NCBI GenBank assembly: GCA_963682025.1
Contig: OY821521.1
Coordinates: 114,178,080-114,242,079, forward strand
Source of the DNA: Cordilura impudica
Lineage: Eukaryota > Arthropoda > Insecta > Diptera > Scathophagidae
Reading direction: 5' to 3'
Length of the DNA: 64,000 nt
Of this stretch, positions 21,056 to 31,865 are shown in pieces. Numbering within the stretch: position 1 is the stretch's first letter; every line of letters begins with the position of its first letter. Position numbers and translations under genes: made by a program. A model generated the notes under the pieces. It searched no databases and was not told the origin of the DNA. It worked only from the letters and a program-made list of their open reading frames with translations.

Positions 21056-22293
21056 ATGAATTTTATAAAAGAATTTATAGATGAGTTAGAAAAGCTCAAA
21101 TTAAATATAAAAAAGAGCAAAAATAGGATTTATGAACAAAAATATAAAGAAAATAAATTAGAAAGACTATTATATTTAGAAAAGAGCGTAGAAAACTTTT
21201 TCAAAGCGAATGAAAATAAAGAATACAGCAACCTTAAGTTAGAATTTGAAATTTTACATAAAGAATTGAAAATAATAATAGAAAACATAAACATAAACAA
21301 CAAAGATAGTGATCAAGATTGTCAGGAAGGTACTTTTACGAAAATGGCTAATTTCGATATTTCAATGGTGGGTAAAAATCTACAAGTATTTAAGGGTAAC
21401 TATAAATATTTAGAAGATTTCATTGCACAGACAGAACTACTGCATGAATTATTAAAAGAAGAAGATAAAGAAATATTCATTAAATACGTCTATAATTTCT
21501 AACGACTCAAGTGCGAAGCATTCTAGGCCGTGCTAATCGACCATCAAAAAATGCACTGGAAAACGCGTTTCCTAATCCAAAAACACTACAACATGTTCTG
21601 ACGGATTTGGGAACAATAAAACAAAATAACAAGACCATATCTGAATTTAGAGAAGAAATAGCCGAACTCTCAGACCAATTGAGCAATTTTTAAATTAAAA
21701 ATTTACGAAATGTCACACAAGACAGTAAAGACGCGATATATAAAATGAGCGATAGCGTCGCACTTAATGTTTTTATGAAAGGAGTACACATGAAGTATCA
21801 ACAAATTTTATTAGCAAATATGCCGAAGACATTCAATGAGGCGTTTGGGAAATGCATAACAGCAGAAACTAATTTAGGGTTACGACATGAAAATTTGTTG
21901 CATATAACCAGTAGATTCGACAACAACTGTAAAGAAAAATTTTTCAATTCAAATCACAACACAAATAACAATAATTATAAAAATAGAAATAATTACAATA
22001 ATAATAACAATTATAATAATAACAATTACATAGTGAGAAACAACACCAGAAACGGCAATAATAGTTTTGGTAACTCCAGAAATAATAATGTTAATAATCA
22101 TAGAAACAATTTCAACAATTATAACAATAAATACAACAATAATACCCACAATGTAAATAGAAGTTTCAACAGAAACAACAACTTCAATACAAATCACAAT
22201 AACAGAAACGATAATGGTAGAAGTAGAATAAATAACAAAAATTACAAAAACATACATAGATCTTTCCTCTACACAACCGATGAGGGAAACTAA
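21056..22293 (+). pseudogene. Gypsy-2 gag, broken
   Basis: The frame starts at an ATG at 21056 with a lysine-rich coiled-coil-like N-terminus, up to a stop at 21502. Gag then continues in another frame from about 21500 (KTLQHVLTDLGTIKQNNKTI). It meets a TAA at 21691-21693 and carries on in the same frame from 21745 (LNVFMKGVHMKYQQILLANM) to 22293. The last 100 residues are almost all asparagine with scattered R, Y and F, and no CCHC knuckle is visible. The breaks are one frameshift and one stop. Confidence 0.8.
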
Positions 22294-22295
22294 GA

Positions 22296-25200
22296 TGGCC
22301 GGGTGACACAAATCGTTGCCCAGAGAGCCAAAAATCACGAATATTCAAAATATCGAACAATATTAATACATTCATAATTATAAAATGCAATAATGTAAAC
22401 AAAAATTTAAAATTTCTCGTAGATACAGGTGCAGATATTTCTATATGCAAAATTAAAAATCTCTCAAGTATTAATACATCAGATACAGTTAGATTGTCTG
22501 GCATAACAAACGAAGCCATAGATTGTATAGGTACGAAAAATTTGAATTTAACTATTTCGACAGAAACTGTGGAACACAATTTTCATATAGTAGATAATGA
22601 TTTTCCAATTTAAACCGATGGAATAATCGGACGAGATATGCTAACGAAGTATATGTGTAAAATTGATTTCGAAACGTTTACAATTACTTTTAACATAAAC
22701 GAACACGAAATAACGCTACCAATGAACCCAAAAACAATACATCAGACAAACATTGTCATACCAGCAAGGTCAGAGGCGATAATTCCTCTTAATACAAAGG
22801 TAGACGAAGAGAGCATTATACTGAGCCAAGAAATAACTGAAGGTGTATATCTGGCAAATAGCTTGATACCTGCACGAAAAGTAGCACATGTTAAAATATT
22901 AAATACAAATGAAAAAGAAATAGTATTGAAGAGTTTGAACTACAAATTAAAACCATTAAAACATTATAGTATATATTCTGCCAAAAGCGGAAATAAAGAG
23001 AATTATAGTAGATTGAATACACTTTTAAGCAACGTTGATATTGGTGGAAATGACCAATATGCAAAAGAAACACTAATTGACATTTTCAAAGATTTTCAAG
23101 ATATTTTTCATCTCCCTGGAGAAGAACTAAGTGTAAACAATTTCTACACACAACAAATACAAACTAAAGATTCAACACCAGTTTATATAAAGAATTACAG
23201 GCTACCACAAACTCAAATGGAAGAGATCAATAATCAAGTTGACCAATTATTAGCCGATAACATAATCGAGCATTCAATTAGCCCATACAATTCACCATTA
23301 TTGGTGGTACCTGAAAAATCAGCAAACGATACAAAAAAATGGCGTCTTGTAGTAGACTTCCGAAAATTAAATGAAAAAATAGTTAACGACAAATTCCCAT
23401 TAACAAGGCTTGAAGATGTTCTTGATAAACTTGGAATGGCTAGATATTTCTCAACGCTTGATATGACAAGCTCTTTCTATCAAATACCGCCACATGAAAA
23501 TTCACGTCCGCTGACATCTTTTTCTACAGGAAACGGACACTATCAATTTAAACGGCTACCTTTCGGATTAAAAATATCATCAAATAGTTTCCAAAGAATG
23601 TTCACAACCGCACTAAGTGGTTTAGATGCCGAAGCTTTTCTATATGTGGACGACATCATTATTTTTGGATGTAGTTTAAAGCACCATAATGATAATCTCA
23701 TAAAAGTATTCAACAGATTGAGAAAATACAATCTCAAACTAAATGCAACAAAATGCAGTTTTCTAAAACCAGAAGTGGTATATCTTGGGCACCTCATAAC
23801 AGATAAAGGTATAAAAACAGACCCAGCCAAAGATAATGTTATAAAAAATTATCCAGTTCCTAAAAATGCAGATGAAGTACGAAGATTTGTAGCCTTCTGC
23901 AACTACTATCGACGGTTTATACCAAAATTGGCTGACACTGCAAAAAGTTTAAATTCACTACTAAAGAAAAACAAACCATTCACATGGGATGAAGAATGTC
24001 AAAATTCATTTGAAGAATTAAAAGATAAACTTATTAACCCACCAATTCTTCAATACCCAGATTTTAACAAACCCTTTATTTTAACCACAGATGCGTCAAA
24101 TTTTGCAATTGGTGCAGTCTTATTGCAAGGTGAAATTGGATCTGACTTACCAATATCATGTGCTAGCAAATAATTATCGAAACACGACATAAAGAAACCC
24201 ATAAATTTTTTTAGGCCTTACCTGTATGGAAGAAAATTTTTAGTGATAACAGACCACAGGCCCTTAATTTCTTTGTTTTCACACAAAAACCCATCGTCTA
24301 AAATGACACGAATAAGAATGGATTTATCTGACTACGATTTTGAAATTAAATACAAAAAAGGAAAAATGAACACGAATGCAGATGCATTATCACGGATAAT
24401 TTTAAACAGTGACACACTGAAAGCAATGATTCCCACCAGAAATGAATCAGATGAGAAAATATTTGCCATAACAAAAAATTTGAAAAAACAGATAATTAAT
24501 ACAAATAACCCTGATACTACAGAAAATACGAAGTGCATGTCCGAGCAGAAGTCTGATCAACTTTTTATATGGAACTGTACATCAATATTAGATATACGTA
24601 AAACAAAAAAACTTAAGTTTGAAATAAATAAAGATTTTAAAAGAAATTCAATTAAAATAACAAATAATGAAATTATTGCAAGATGCAGCGATAATCCATC
24701 GATTACAAAGCTGAATTTGGAGAAACTGATATCAAAAATGCATGATTTAAGAATAAATGAGCTAGTTTTAAGCAAAAGTAGCCAAATATTTGATACTATG
24801 GCCATAGAAGAATTTCAAAATTTATACAACAATTTACAATTAAAAAGAAAAACTAATTTGTAAATATTATTATATAATGAACCAAAAAGAGTACTTTGCA
24901 AAGAAAAGCAAATGGAACTAATAGAAGAATATCACAACTCAAAACATGGGGGACATTTAGGTGTCAGAAAAACTACTTTAAAATTAAAACAACGCTACAT
25001 ATGGAAAAATATGAGCAAACAGATAAAACAATATCAATTATCAATTGATACAGTGGGACCATTAAGATTATCCAACCATAACAGACACATTTTAACCATA
25101 CAATGCGAACTAATAAAATATGTAGTAGCATATCCGATGGAAACAAAAGAAGCGAAAACTGTTGCAAAAACATTAGTAGAGCAATTTATCTTAAAGTACG

Positions 25201-25840
25201 GAAATTTCAAAATAATAAAATCAGATAAAGGCACAGAATTTATTAACCAATTGATGTCAGAAGTATGCAGTTTATTGGACATTAAACAAGTTTTCAGTGT
25301 ACCGTACCATCATGAAACGTTAGGTTCAATAGAAGGAAATCATAGGGTACTTAATGATTTCATACTAAATTTCTGTAAAGATATTGAATGGGACTTTTGG
25401 ATCCCTTATTTTACATTCGCCTACAATACAACCCCACACGTAGATACTGGTTACACACCATATGAATTAGTTTTTGGAAAGCTACCATACCTACCGAATG
25501 ATCAAATAAGAAAAGAAGAACCATTTTATGGCCTAGAAAATTATGCTAAAGAATTGAAACAAAGGTTGAAATTCTCCTTACAAAAAACAAAAGCATATCT
25601 AGAAATAGCCAAAAATAATAGAGTAAGGAATGATAATTATACAAATACATTGAACTTAGAAATAGGAGATTTAGTACTCATTAGAAAAATAAATAGAAAA
25701 AAATATCAGGCACCGTATCATGGCCATATAAAATAGTAGAAAGACAGGGAGTCAATTCTGTTCTAGATATAAATGGCAATATAAAAAAATATCACAACAA
25801 CATGTTAAAAAAAATATGTATCATTATAAATCTAAATTTT
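22296..25840 (+). pseudogene. Gypsy-2 protease-RT-RNase H-integrase, broken
   Basis: The protease motif LVDTGAD is at about 22416-22436, in frame with pol but cut by a TAA at 22611-22613. RT (22638-24173) is well kept, with LDMTSSFYQIPP and YVDDIIIFG near 23643. RNase H starts at TTDASNFAIGAVLLQ, but after a stop at 24171-24173 the frame jumps to a segment ending INFFRPYLYG, so the part with the catalytic glutamate is missing. Integrase (from 24912) retains the HH half of its zinc finger but lacks the CC half. The core residues IDTVGP, SDKGTEF and GSIEGNH are present. A frameshift near 25725 moves the GPYKIV motif out of frame. The element cannot be autonomous. Confidence 0.88.
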
Positions 25841-25907
25841 TAATTGTGTACAAAAATAATTTTTGTATTTAGAGATACAAAAATAATTTTTTTTTAAAGG
25901 GTAAGGG

Positions 25908-26307
25908 TGTAATGTACCACAATACCATCCCTAGTATTACACAGCTGTTAGCTTAAGTAAAGTGTTATACTATGTAAACAGCTGTTATTTAAAGCATAAT
26001 TTATAACATATGATTAGGATTAAGTTTAGGTTTAAAAATGTAAATAATAAAATAGCTTTAAGTCCCGTTAGTTTTATTTATAAGTAGGACTAAGTTTGTA
26101 AATAAAATCAATTATGAAACTCAACTCAGCCGAGCAATTGGCTAATTTTAAATTTATTTAAAACCAGCACTAATAGAAAGTGCTCCTGCCTTTGGCAACT
26201 TTTTAGTGCCGACAAAATTTTCCAAAAAGAACCAGTGGCGTTTGAAACGCCGGTCACTTTTCAGTATTTAATATTTGAAAAATCTACAACTTACTTAATA
26301 CTTTATA
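25908..26307 (+). repeat. Gypsy-2 3' LTR
   Basis: It is the 400-bp partner of 18449-18848, differing at about a dozen positions. It is preceded by the purine tract AAAGGGTAAGGG and followed by the ATAG duplication at 26308-26311. Confidence 0.92.
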
Positions 26308-26950
26308 ATAGATAAATTGAAATTTGTGTTTTTTTTATTGTGTGAAAAAAGTACCGCTGGCGGAGAAAAATACAAATATAATGTTATAATTCCAACAAAA
26401 AGGAAAAATGTTTTATTTGCAAAAATTTTCATAACAGGCCGAATAAATAAGAGTGGAATAATAGTATAATATGTTGTGGGTTAATTTCGCAAAAAAAAAA
26501 AATTAAAAAGTGTAGGTAAAATCCCTAATATCTCCGGTCCTAAGAGGGCTAAGAGGTCAAAACATATATCGAAATGAAGCTAGTGGACCCACCTATCACT
26601 CAGTTGGTGTAAATACCAACATTATATCGATCATTTTATGAGATAATGGGACGTTTCCGAAAAAAAATTGTAAAAAAATACAACAAAATCAATAGGTTCA
26701 TAACGGGTTAATGGATTTAAAATTTTGAAATACCAAATGAGAGGCACTCAAGTAAGCTTAATTAACAAAGTTATGTACAAATCAAGGTCAAAGTTTGTCG
26801 GTCCATAACTCCGAAAATAGGTCCGACCGAAAAAAAACTATTTCTCCTAAATCACACCCAAAGCCCCTATCCCCTCCAAAAAAATTAAAAAATCGGGGTA
26901 TAGCCACTAAACTAGACTTATTAAAATACATCCATCCCTGCATAGGTCCG
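26308..26950 (-). repeat. Right arm of the long inverted-repeat element
   Basis: From about 26430 the sequence is the inverse of the left arm. It includes GTAGGTAAAATCCCTAATAT, GATAATGGGACGTTTCCGAA and GACAAACTTTGACC (on the inverse strand), ending near AAACTAGACTTA at 26920. In contrast to the left arm, it has no 1.2-kb insertion, so it shows the uninterrupted arm. Bases 26308-26430 are the remainder of the central region after the Gypsy-2 target duplication. Confidence 0.75.
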
Positions 26951-27035
26951 CATATGCTAGAGATTACTCATCCCTGGTCGAACCACGGTATAAGCTCTGT
27001 TGCAGCATAAGCTGTATGAACTATGGTTTTGGAAT
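26951..27035. other. Short unassigned spacer
   Basis: This is non-coding sequence between the inverted-repeat element and the 3' end of LINE C; nothing is recognised. Confidence 0.4.
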
Positions 27036-27747
27036 AATTTATTATTATTAGTAGTATTTAAATACTTTAAAATGACATTTCATATTAATGAACAAATATT
27101 ATCATATATTCTGATTAAAAGTTAACATTTTTAATAAAATTTGCTGTTTTCTTTCTAAAAAGATTTATATTAATTTCGTTCTTGACATCATTCAGCATCA
27201 TGTTGTAAAGATTTAATCCTTTGTAAAATAAAGATTTTTGTATTGCTGTTGTATCTGCTCTCTGTGGTCTAAAGTCTAAGGCATTCCTAAGGTTACAAGG
27301 TTGAACATCTGCAACATATCTAATATATTCGACCAAGTAATCTGGTGCTCTTCCCATCTTCATTTTTTGGAAGAAGAATGTTGTATTAAGTTGCAGCCTT
27401 TGTTGGATGTTTAGCCATTGCAGTGCGTCTAACATACATATATCTTATTGACGTTAACCGATTGCATTTTAAAATTGAGCGCATAGCCTTATTTTGTAGT
27501 TTTTGCAGCCTCGTTATTTGTTGGTCTGAACAGCATGTAAATAATATGGTTGACCCATACTCAAAATGAAGTTTTATCTTAGTGTTATAGATATTAATTG
27601 CGATTAATATTGTCACCCTGTTTCTTAAACGTTAAAAAAAACCCGATTTTCTTGCCAATGTTTTTACATATGTGTTCGACATGATCTTTAAAGTTTAAAT
27701 ATTTGTCAATCAAGAAACCCAGATATTTTATATAGTCAATTTTTCTA

Positions 27748-29055
27748 AAGGGTCCGCCATCTAACGTTTTTTTTTTTCAACTAGTGCTTATTTCGTGAAT
27801 GGTAACACTTAGCTCATGTCTGATTTGACAGATAATTAGTTTTATCCTTCCGCTGAACGAATATGGTTGTGTATACGCTTGAACAACGCTGGGAAATATT
27901 GCGACATTACTTTGAAAATCATGGTAATGTTGCAGAATGTGTGCGAAAATTGCGTACGGATTTTGGAAGAAGAGAAGCACCGTCAGCTCCGTATGTTCGT
28001 TATCTTGTGAAAAAAGTGAAAGAAACTGGCATCCTCATCGATAAACTAAAGCGTGAAAAGCCAAAAACAGTGCGTACACCCGAGAATATTGCTGCTGTGG
28101 CAGAAAGTGTGCGTGAAGCGCCATCAACATCAATTCACCGTCGTTCTCAAGAATTGAACATTTCGGAGGCATCATTGAGACGAATTTTGCATAAAGACCT
28201 TGGTATGACGCCATACAAAGTCCAATTGGTTCAAGAGTTGAAGCCAACTGACCATCCAATGCGTTTTCGCTTTGCTAAGTGGGCCTGCGATCGACTTACA
28301 GAAGATGCCGATTTTGCCAAAAAAAATCATCTTTTCAGATGAAGCTCATTTTGATCTTGGCGGGTATGTAAACAAGCAAAATTGTCGCATTTGGGGCACA
28401 GAAAACCCGCACGCATACATTGAAAAGCTGATACACCCAAAACGAGTCACTGTTTGGTGCGGATTTTGGTCCAGAGGCATAATTGGGCAATTTTTCTTCG
28501 AAAATGAGCAAGGAGTGGCCGTTACAGTCAATGGCGATCGTTATGGGCCATGTTGAACGAATTTTTGTTCACAAAAATTGAAGAGGAGGATATTGGCTGG
28601 CAACATTTGGTTTCAACAGGACGGCGCTACGTGCCACACAGCCGAAGCTACACTCGATGTTTTGCGCCCTGTTTTTGAAGATCGCATTATCAGCCGCAGA
28701 GCTGATGTCGTTTGGCCACCTCGGAGCTGCGATTTGACACCGTTGGACTATTATTTGTGGGGTGCCCTCAAAGATAAGTGTTACGCCAATAAGCCAGAGA
28801 TTGACGCTTTAAAGGACAATATTCGTGAAGCCATTGGTGAAATACAGCTGCACACAATCGATAATGTGCTTAAAAATTGGACCGATCGTGTAGGCTACTG
28901 CATGGCCAGCCGAGGCAGCCATTTGAATGAAATTATTTTCCATTATTAACCGGAAGGATTGTACTTTCAAATGAAAAAAGAAATTTGAGATAATATTCAG
29001 TAGTTTTTTTTTATAGCATTTTCAAAAAAAAAAAAAAGTTATTTGGCGGACCCTT
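27748..29055 (+). mobile_element. Mariner (rosa-like, DD41D), 1308 bp
   Basis: The ends are AAGGGTCCGCCA... and ...TGGCGGACCCTT, flanked by TA at 27746-27747 and 29056-29057. It is a Tc1/mariner element carrying one transposase gene and inserted into LINE C. The TIR core is short, about 12-13 bp by eye. Confidence 0.9.
27863..28949 (+). pseudogene. Mariner transposase, DD41D (rosa-like), frameshifted
   Basis: The N-terminus MVVYTLEQRWEILRHYFENH and the paired helix-turn-helix region (28040-28230) are well kept. The catalytic residues lie in IFSDEAHFDLGG, FQQDGATCHTAE and SCDLTPLDYYLWG. The spacing between the second and third aspartates is 41, counted to the TPLD residue, which is the rosa type rather than the common DD34D. 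The frame breaks at an eight-A run near 28318-28325, and two further breaks lie around 28540-28605. In between, the protein is intact to the terminal NEIIFHY. The transposase would cut and paste the element at TA sites; this copy is inactive. Confidence 0.9.
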
Positions 29056-29140
29056 TATTATTACATTATTTATTTTGAATGTTATGTTTGTGTTCATATT
29101 GATTTCCATTAATTTAGCTTTGTTTTCGTTAAGTTTTTAA

Positions 29141-29384
29141 AGCGCCCCGGTAGGTGAGTAGGTAGCGTGCTCGCCTATCATGCGAGGGGTCGTGGGTTCG
29201 ATTCCCACCAGAGGCTTTGGTCCGTCGCTGCAAAAAAAAAAAAAAAAAAAAATAAAAAAAAAATGAACACACTACTCCCTCTTTCCTCCTTAACCTATTT
29301 TCCTGAGATCAACACAATGCACTGCATCTGTAGGGGGCATCCCCTGAGTGTTGATTAATTAAAAAAAAAAAAAAAAAAATTTAT
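29141..29384 (+). mobile_element. tRNA-derived SINE
   Basis: The head is tRNA-like: A box TAGGTGAGTAGG (29151-29162), anticodon-arm-like CTCGCCTATCATGCGAG, and B box GGTTCGATTCC (29195-29205). The acceptor stem does not pair, so it is not a functional tRNA. A run of about 25 A follows, then a unique body with a hairpin ATCAACAC/GTGTTGAT enclosing GGGG/CCCC (29308-29356), and a second A run. It interrupts LINE C. Pol III boxes plus an A-rich tail are typical of SINEs. No clean target duplication was found. Confidence 0.75.
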
Positions 29385-31069
29385 TCATTTTTTAATATTA
29401 TCTATATCATCCTTTAAATTTTCATGACATATTTCCTCCGTTGCTGCTTCTGTGAAAATGAAAGTATCGTCCGCATATAGTACAGCTTCGCATTTCTCTA
29501 ATGTATTTTCAATATCGTTTATATATATAACAAATAGAAGAGCTCCTAAAATTGAGCCTTGTGGTACTCCAAAATCATTTTCTACTGAATTGGATTTTCA
29601 TTATTAACTTTTGTTAATTGTCTACGATTTGTTAAATATGACTGAAACCATTTTAGCTCTGTATCTTCAACACCGTATTTAGCTAATTTCTTCAATAGGA
29701 TGCCCTATCTATCGTTTCAAAAGCTCTTTTAAAATCAAGGAAAATCGCTAATATTTTATTTTTTCTCTTTTTACACTTCCATCTGTTTATGACATAATTT
29801 ACTGCAGTTTCACATGAATAATTTCTTCTAAAGCCTGATTGATATTTTGATAATAACCTGTGTTGTTCCATGTAGTCTTCCAATTCATTTTGTACTATTT
29901 TTTCAATAACCTTTTCACATGTTTTTAAGGTGTTAATTGGTGGATATTCTTCATATTTTACTGTATTTTTTACTTTTTCAATAGGAAAAATCATCGATTC
30001 TTTCCGATTATTTGGGAATACGCCAGTCTCTAGTGATTTATTTATAATATTTAATATAATATTGCCTGTTCTGTCCCAATTATCTAGGATTATGTCACTT
30101 GATAGTTTGATATAATCAGGTTTTTTGTTAATGCTTTTAAATATAATTTTTAGTTCTTGTAAATGTATTTTGCACGGAATTTAAATTTAAAGTTTATCAC
30201 AGGTATTTGATTTTCATACTGCACATTTTCAATGGAATATCCTTAATACTAGTTACAAAATAATTATTAAAATTTTTGGCTATTTGGAAATTGTCTTTAT
30301 ATTCTATTTGTTTATATATCACAGTTTTTATCACAGATTTGGGTTTTTTTAGGACTAGTTCTTCAATTTTACTCCACATTTCTTTTTGGTTATTTGCACT
30401 ATTTATTTTATTATTAATATATTTATTTTTTTCATGTTAAATTTTTACTTTATAGATATTTCTTATTATTTTATAACTATTCCAAGCGTCGTTTGTATTT
30501 ACTGTAATTGCATTTTGATATTTAAAGACTTTTTCTCTTTTTAATGATATGAGTTCGTTGTTAAACCACTTGTTTTTTACTTTTTTCAGTTATTTTTTCT
30601 TAATGGTAAATTTTTTTATTGTTTTTTCAGGGCAGTTATCAAATAAAAAATTTTTTTTTAAATAGCCTCCTATACTTCATACGAAAGGTAAATTTGCTGG
30701 AGGTTTTGCTGGAGAGTCGCTGTTGTAGGAGTTTTGCTGAACTTACGTTGTGGACCTTTCTGTTGCTTGTTTTTGTTTTTGGCGGTTGGTGTCTCACGTC
30801 AACTATTGGTAAATTCTAAAGCGGATGAGCTTAAACTCAGCTCTGAGTGTGTACTAACGGCTATCGTTAATTGCATCATTGGTTCCTGTCGTTGTCTTGC
30901 GGTGAGAGGTTGTTTAATTTTATAATTATTAAATTTGATATTGCACCTGTTGGTTGTATTTGTTTTTGTACTGTCATCTGGCGCCTTAATTGCATCAAAA
31001 TCAGCTCTTTACTTTCAATAAAGTAAAAAGTGCTACCAAGTCCCACCGTATCATAATTCGGCCTTAAGC

Positions 31070-31110
31070 TATGCTATAAAAAGCAGATGAATAATAAACG
31101 ACCATTATAT
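31070..31110 (+). promoter_or_regulatory. TATA-like box upstream of LINE D ORF1
   Basis: GCTATAAAAAGCAG at about 31072-31085 is followed about 30 bases later by an initiator-like ATCACC. LINEs usually have TATA-less internal promoters, so this may come from another element. It is a weak call. Confidence 0.3.
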
Positions 31111-31169
31111 CTAACATCACCAGAGTTCACTGACAAAACCAATTGCAAAAACCCTTATTCTATCAAAAC

Positions 31170-31864
31170 ATGGCAGAACAAAATACTTCTCAGGACGCTT
31201 TTTCATGGGAAAAATTGTGTAACATTTTAGACGTTAAACTTCAAGATGTCACTAGAAAGTCAGATTTAGTTGATCTCAAAGCTGACATGGAGGAATTAAA
31301 GAAAGAAAATTTACAGCTAAAAAATTAACTTCACGTCTTGAATTCATAGATCGCAAATCAAGATCTTCTAATGTAGTTGTTTCTGGGCTAGAAAGTGAAA
31401 GTGCTGCCAAACATGAATTTACTAATTTATGTTCAGACGTACTAAAACTAAATATAAATGTAATGTCAACACGAATGCTATCTAGAGGTAAAACATGTTT
31501 CACCTTAGAGTCGTGTACGCAGGCTTTCAACATTACATCTGCCAAAAAGATACTGAAGGGTAAAACAGTTTACATACAAAAAGATTATACGGAATACGAA
31601 CAAAATGTGCGTTACAATCTACGGCAAATAAGTAAAAGTATTACCAAGAAAAATAAAAATATAAAGGTAAGGCTGGGTGAATTTTGTATTTTCATAAATA
31701 ATATCAAATACACATGGTCAAAAGACAAAGTTATGGCTAATTATATTAATGATGCAGAGTTTTTGAATAATATATTAGCAGAGTGCAATTATGCTATCGA
31801 TGTATGCGTTAGAGACGGCCAAGGAAACAATATAACTACTATGGAAACGTCTTCAACCCAGTAG
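31170..31864 (+). pseudogene. LINE D ORF1 (coiled coil, RRM-like), one break
   Basis: It starts at an ATG in a good context (CAAAACATGG). The N-terminus AEQNTSQDAFSWEKLCNILD is followed by a heptad-rich KADMEELKKENLQLKN. A stop at 31326-31328 comes with a frame change. The continuation has the segment NVVVSGL (near 31375), a landmark of L1-like ORF1 RRM domains, then YIQKDYTEYEQNVRYNLRQI up to 31864. No zinc knuckle is present. This differs from the CCHC ORF1 of the jockey-like copies and points to a different LINE clade. Confidence 0.65.
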
Positions 31865-31865
31865 C

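Larger units (their letters stand above)
18449..26307 (+). mobile_element. Gypsy-2: 412/mdg1-like LTR retrotransposon, defective
   Basis: Two 400-bp LTRs (18449-18848 and 25908-26307) begin TGTAATGTACC and flank gag, protease, RT, RNase H and integrase. A 4-bp target duplication ATAG lies at 18445-18448 and 26308-26311. A primer-binding-like TGGCGATCCTGCC follows the 5' LTR at 18849. An AAAGGGTAAGGG purine tract precedes the 3' LTR. The LTRs differ at about a dozen positions by eye, so the insertion is older than Gypsy-1 and Gypsy-3. The 2.2-kb leader has accepted a Penelope-like fragment and a MITE. Integrase features (LGSIEGNHR at the glutamate) suggest the 412/mdg1 clade. Confidence 0.92.
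27115..30600 (-). pseudogene. LINE C ORF2 (linker, RT, C-terminus), many breaks
   Basis: Pieces in reading order on the minus strand are as follows. The linker MWSKIEELVLKKPKSVIKTV is at 30379-30197. RT pieces are at 29994-29692, with LEDYMEQHRLLSKYQSGFRR and LDFKRAFETIDRASY. QGSILGALLFVIYINDIENT and the catalytic YADDTFIF lie around 29570-29450. NLNENKAKLMEINMN comes between the SINE and mariner. KIDYIKYLGFLIDKYLNFKD lies left of mariner. The C-terminal HFEYGSTILFTCCSDQQITR and LQKLQNKAMRSILKC continue to 27115. Stops and frameshifts are frequent. The catalytic aspartates survive, but the frame does not. Confidence 0.8.
27036..30660 (-). mobile_element. LINE C (minus strand), invaded by mariner and a SINE
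   Basis: This is a decayed non-LTR retrotransposon read leftward from about 30660 to 27036. It carries the linker (KWFNNELISLKREKVFKYQN), RT and C-terminal domain, and ends in a TAA-repeat tail (TTATTATTATTAG in plus orientation, about 27036-27052). The reading frame joins logically across the mariner at 27748-29055 and the SINE at 29141-29384, so both are later insertions. RT residues place it in the jockey/CR1 group; the clade is not certain. Confidence 0.82.

Noticed and set aside
21949..22338. Minus-strand 129-codon hydrophobic frame
   Set aside because: It is the mirror of the asparagine-rich Gag tail (AAT/AAC read as ATT/GTT), so a shadow.
29141..29215. Functional tRNA gene
   Set aside because: Boxes A and B are good, but the acceptor stem does not pair and an A-run follows, so a SINE head fits better.
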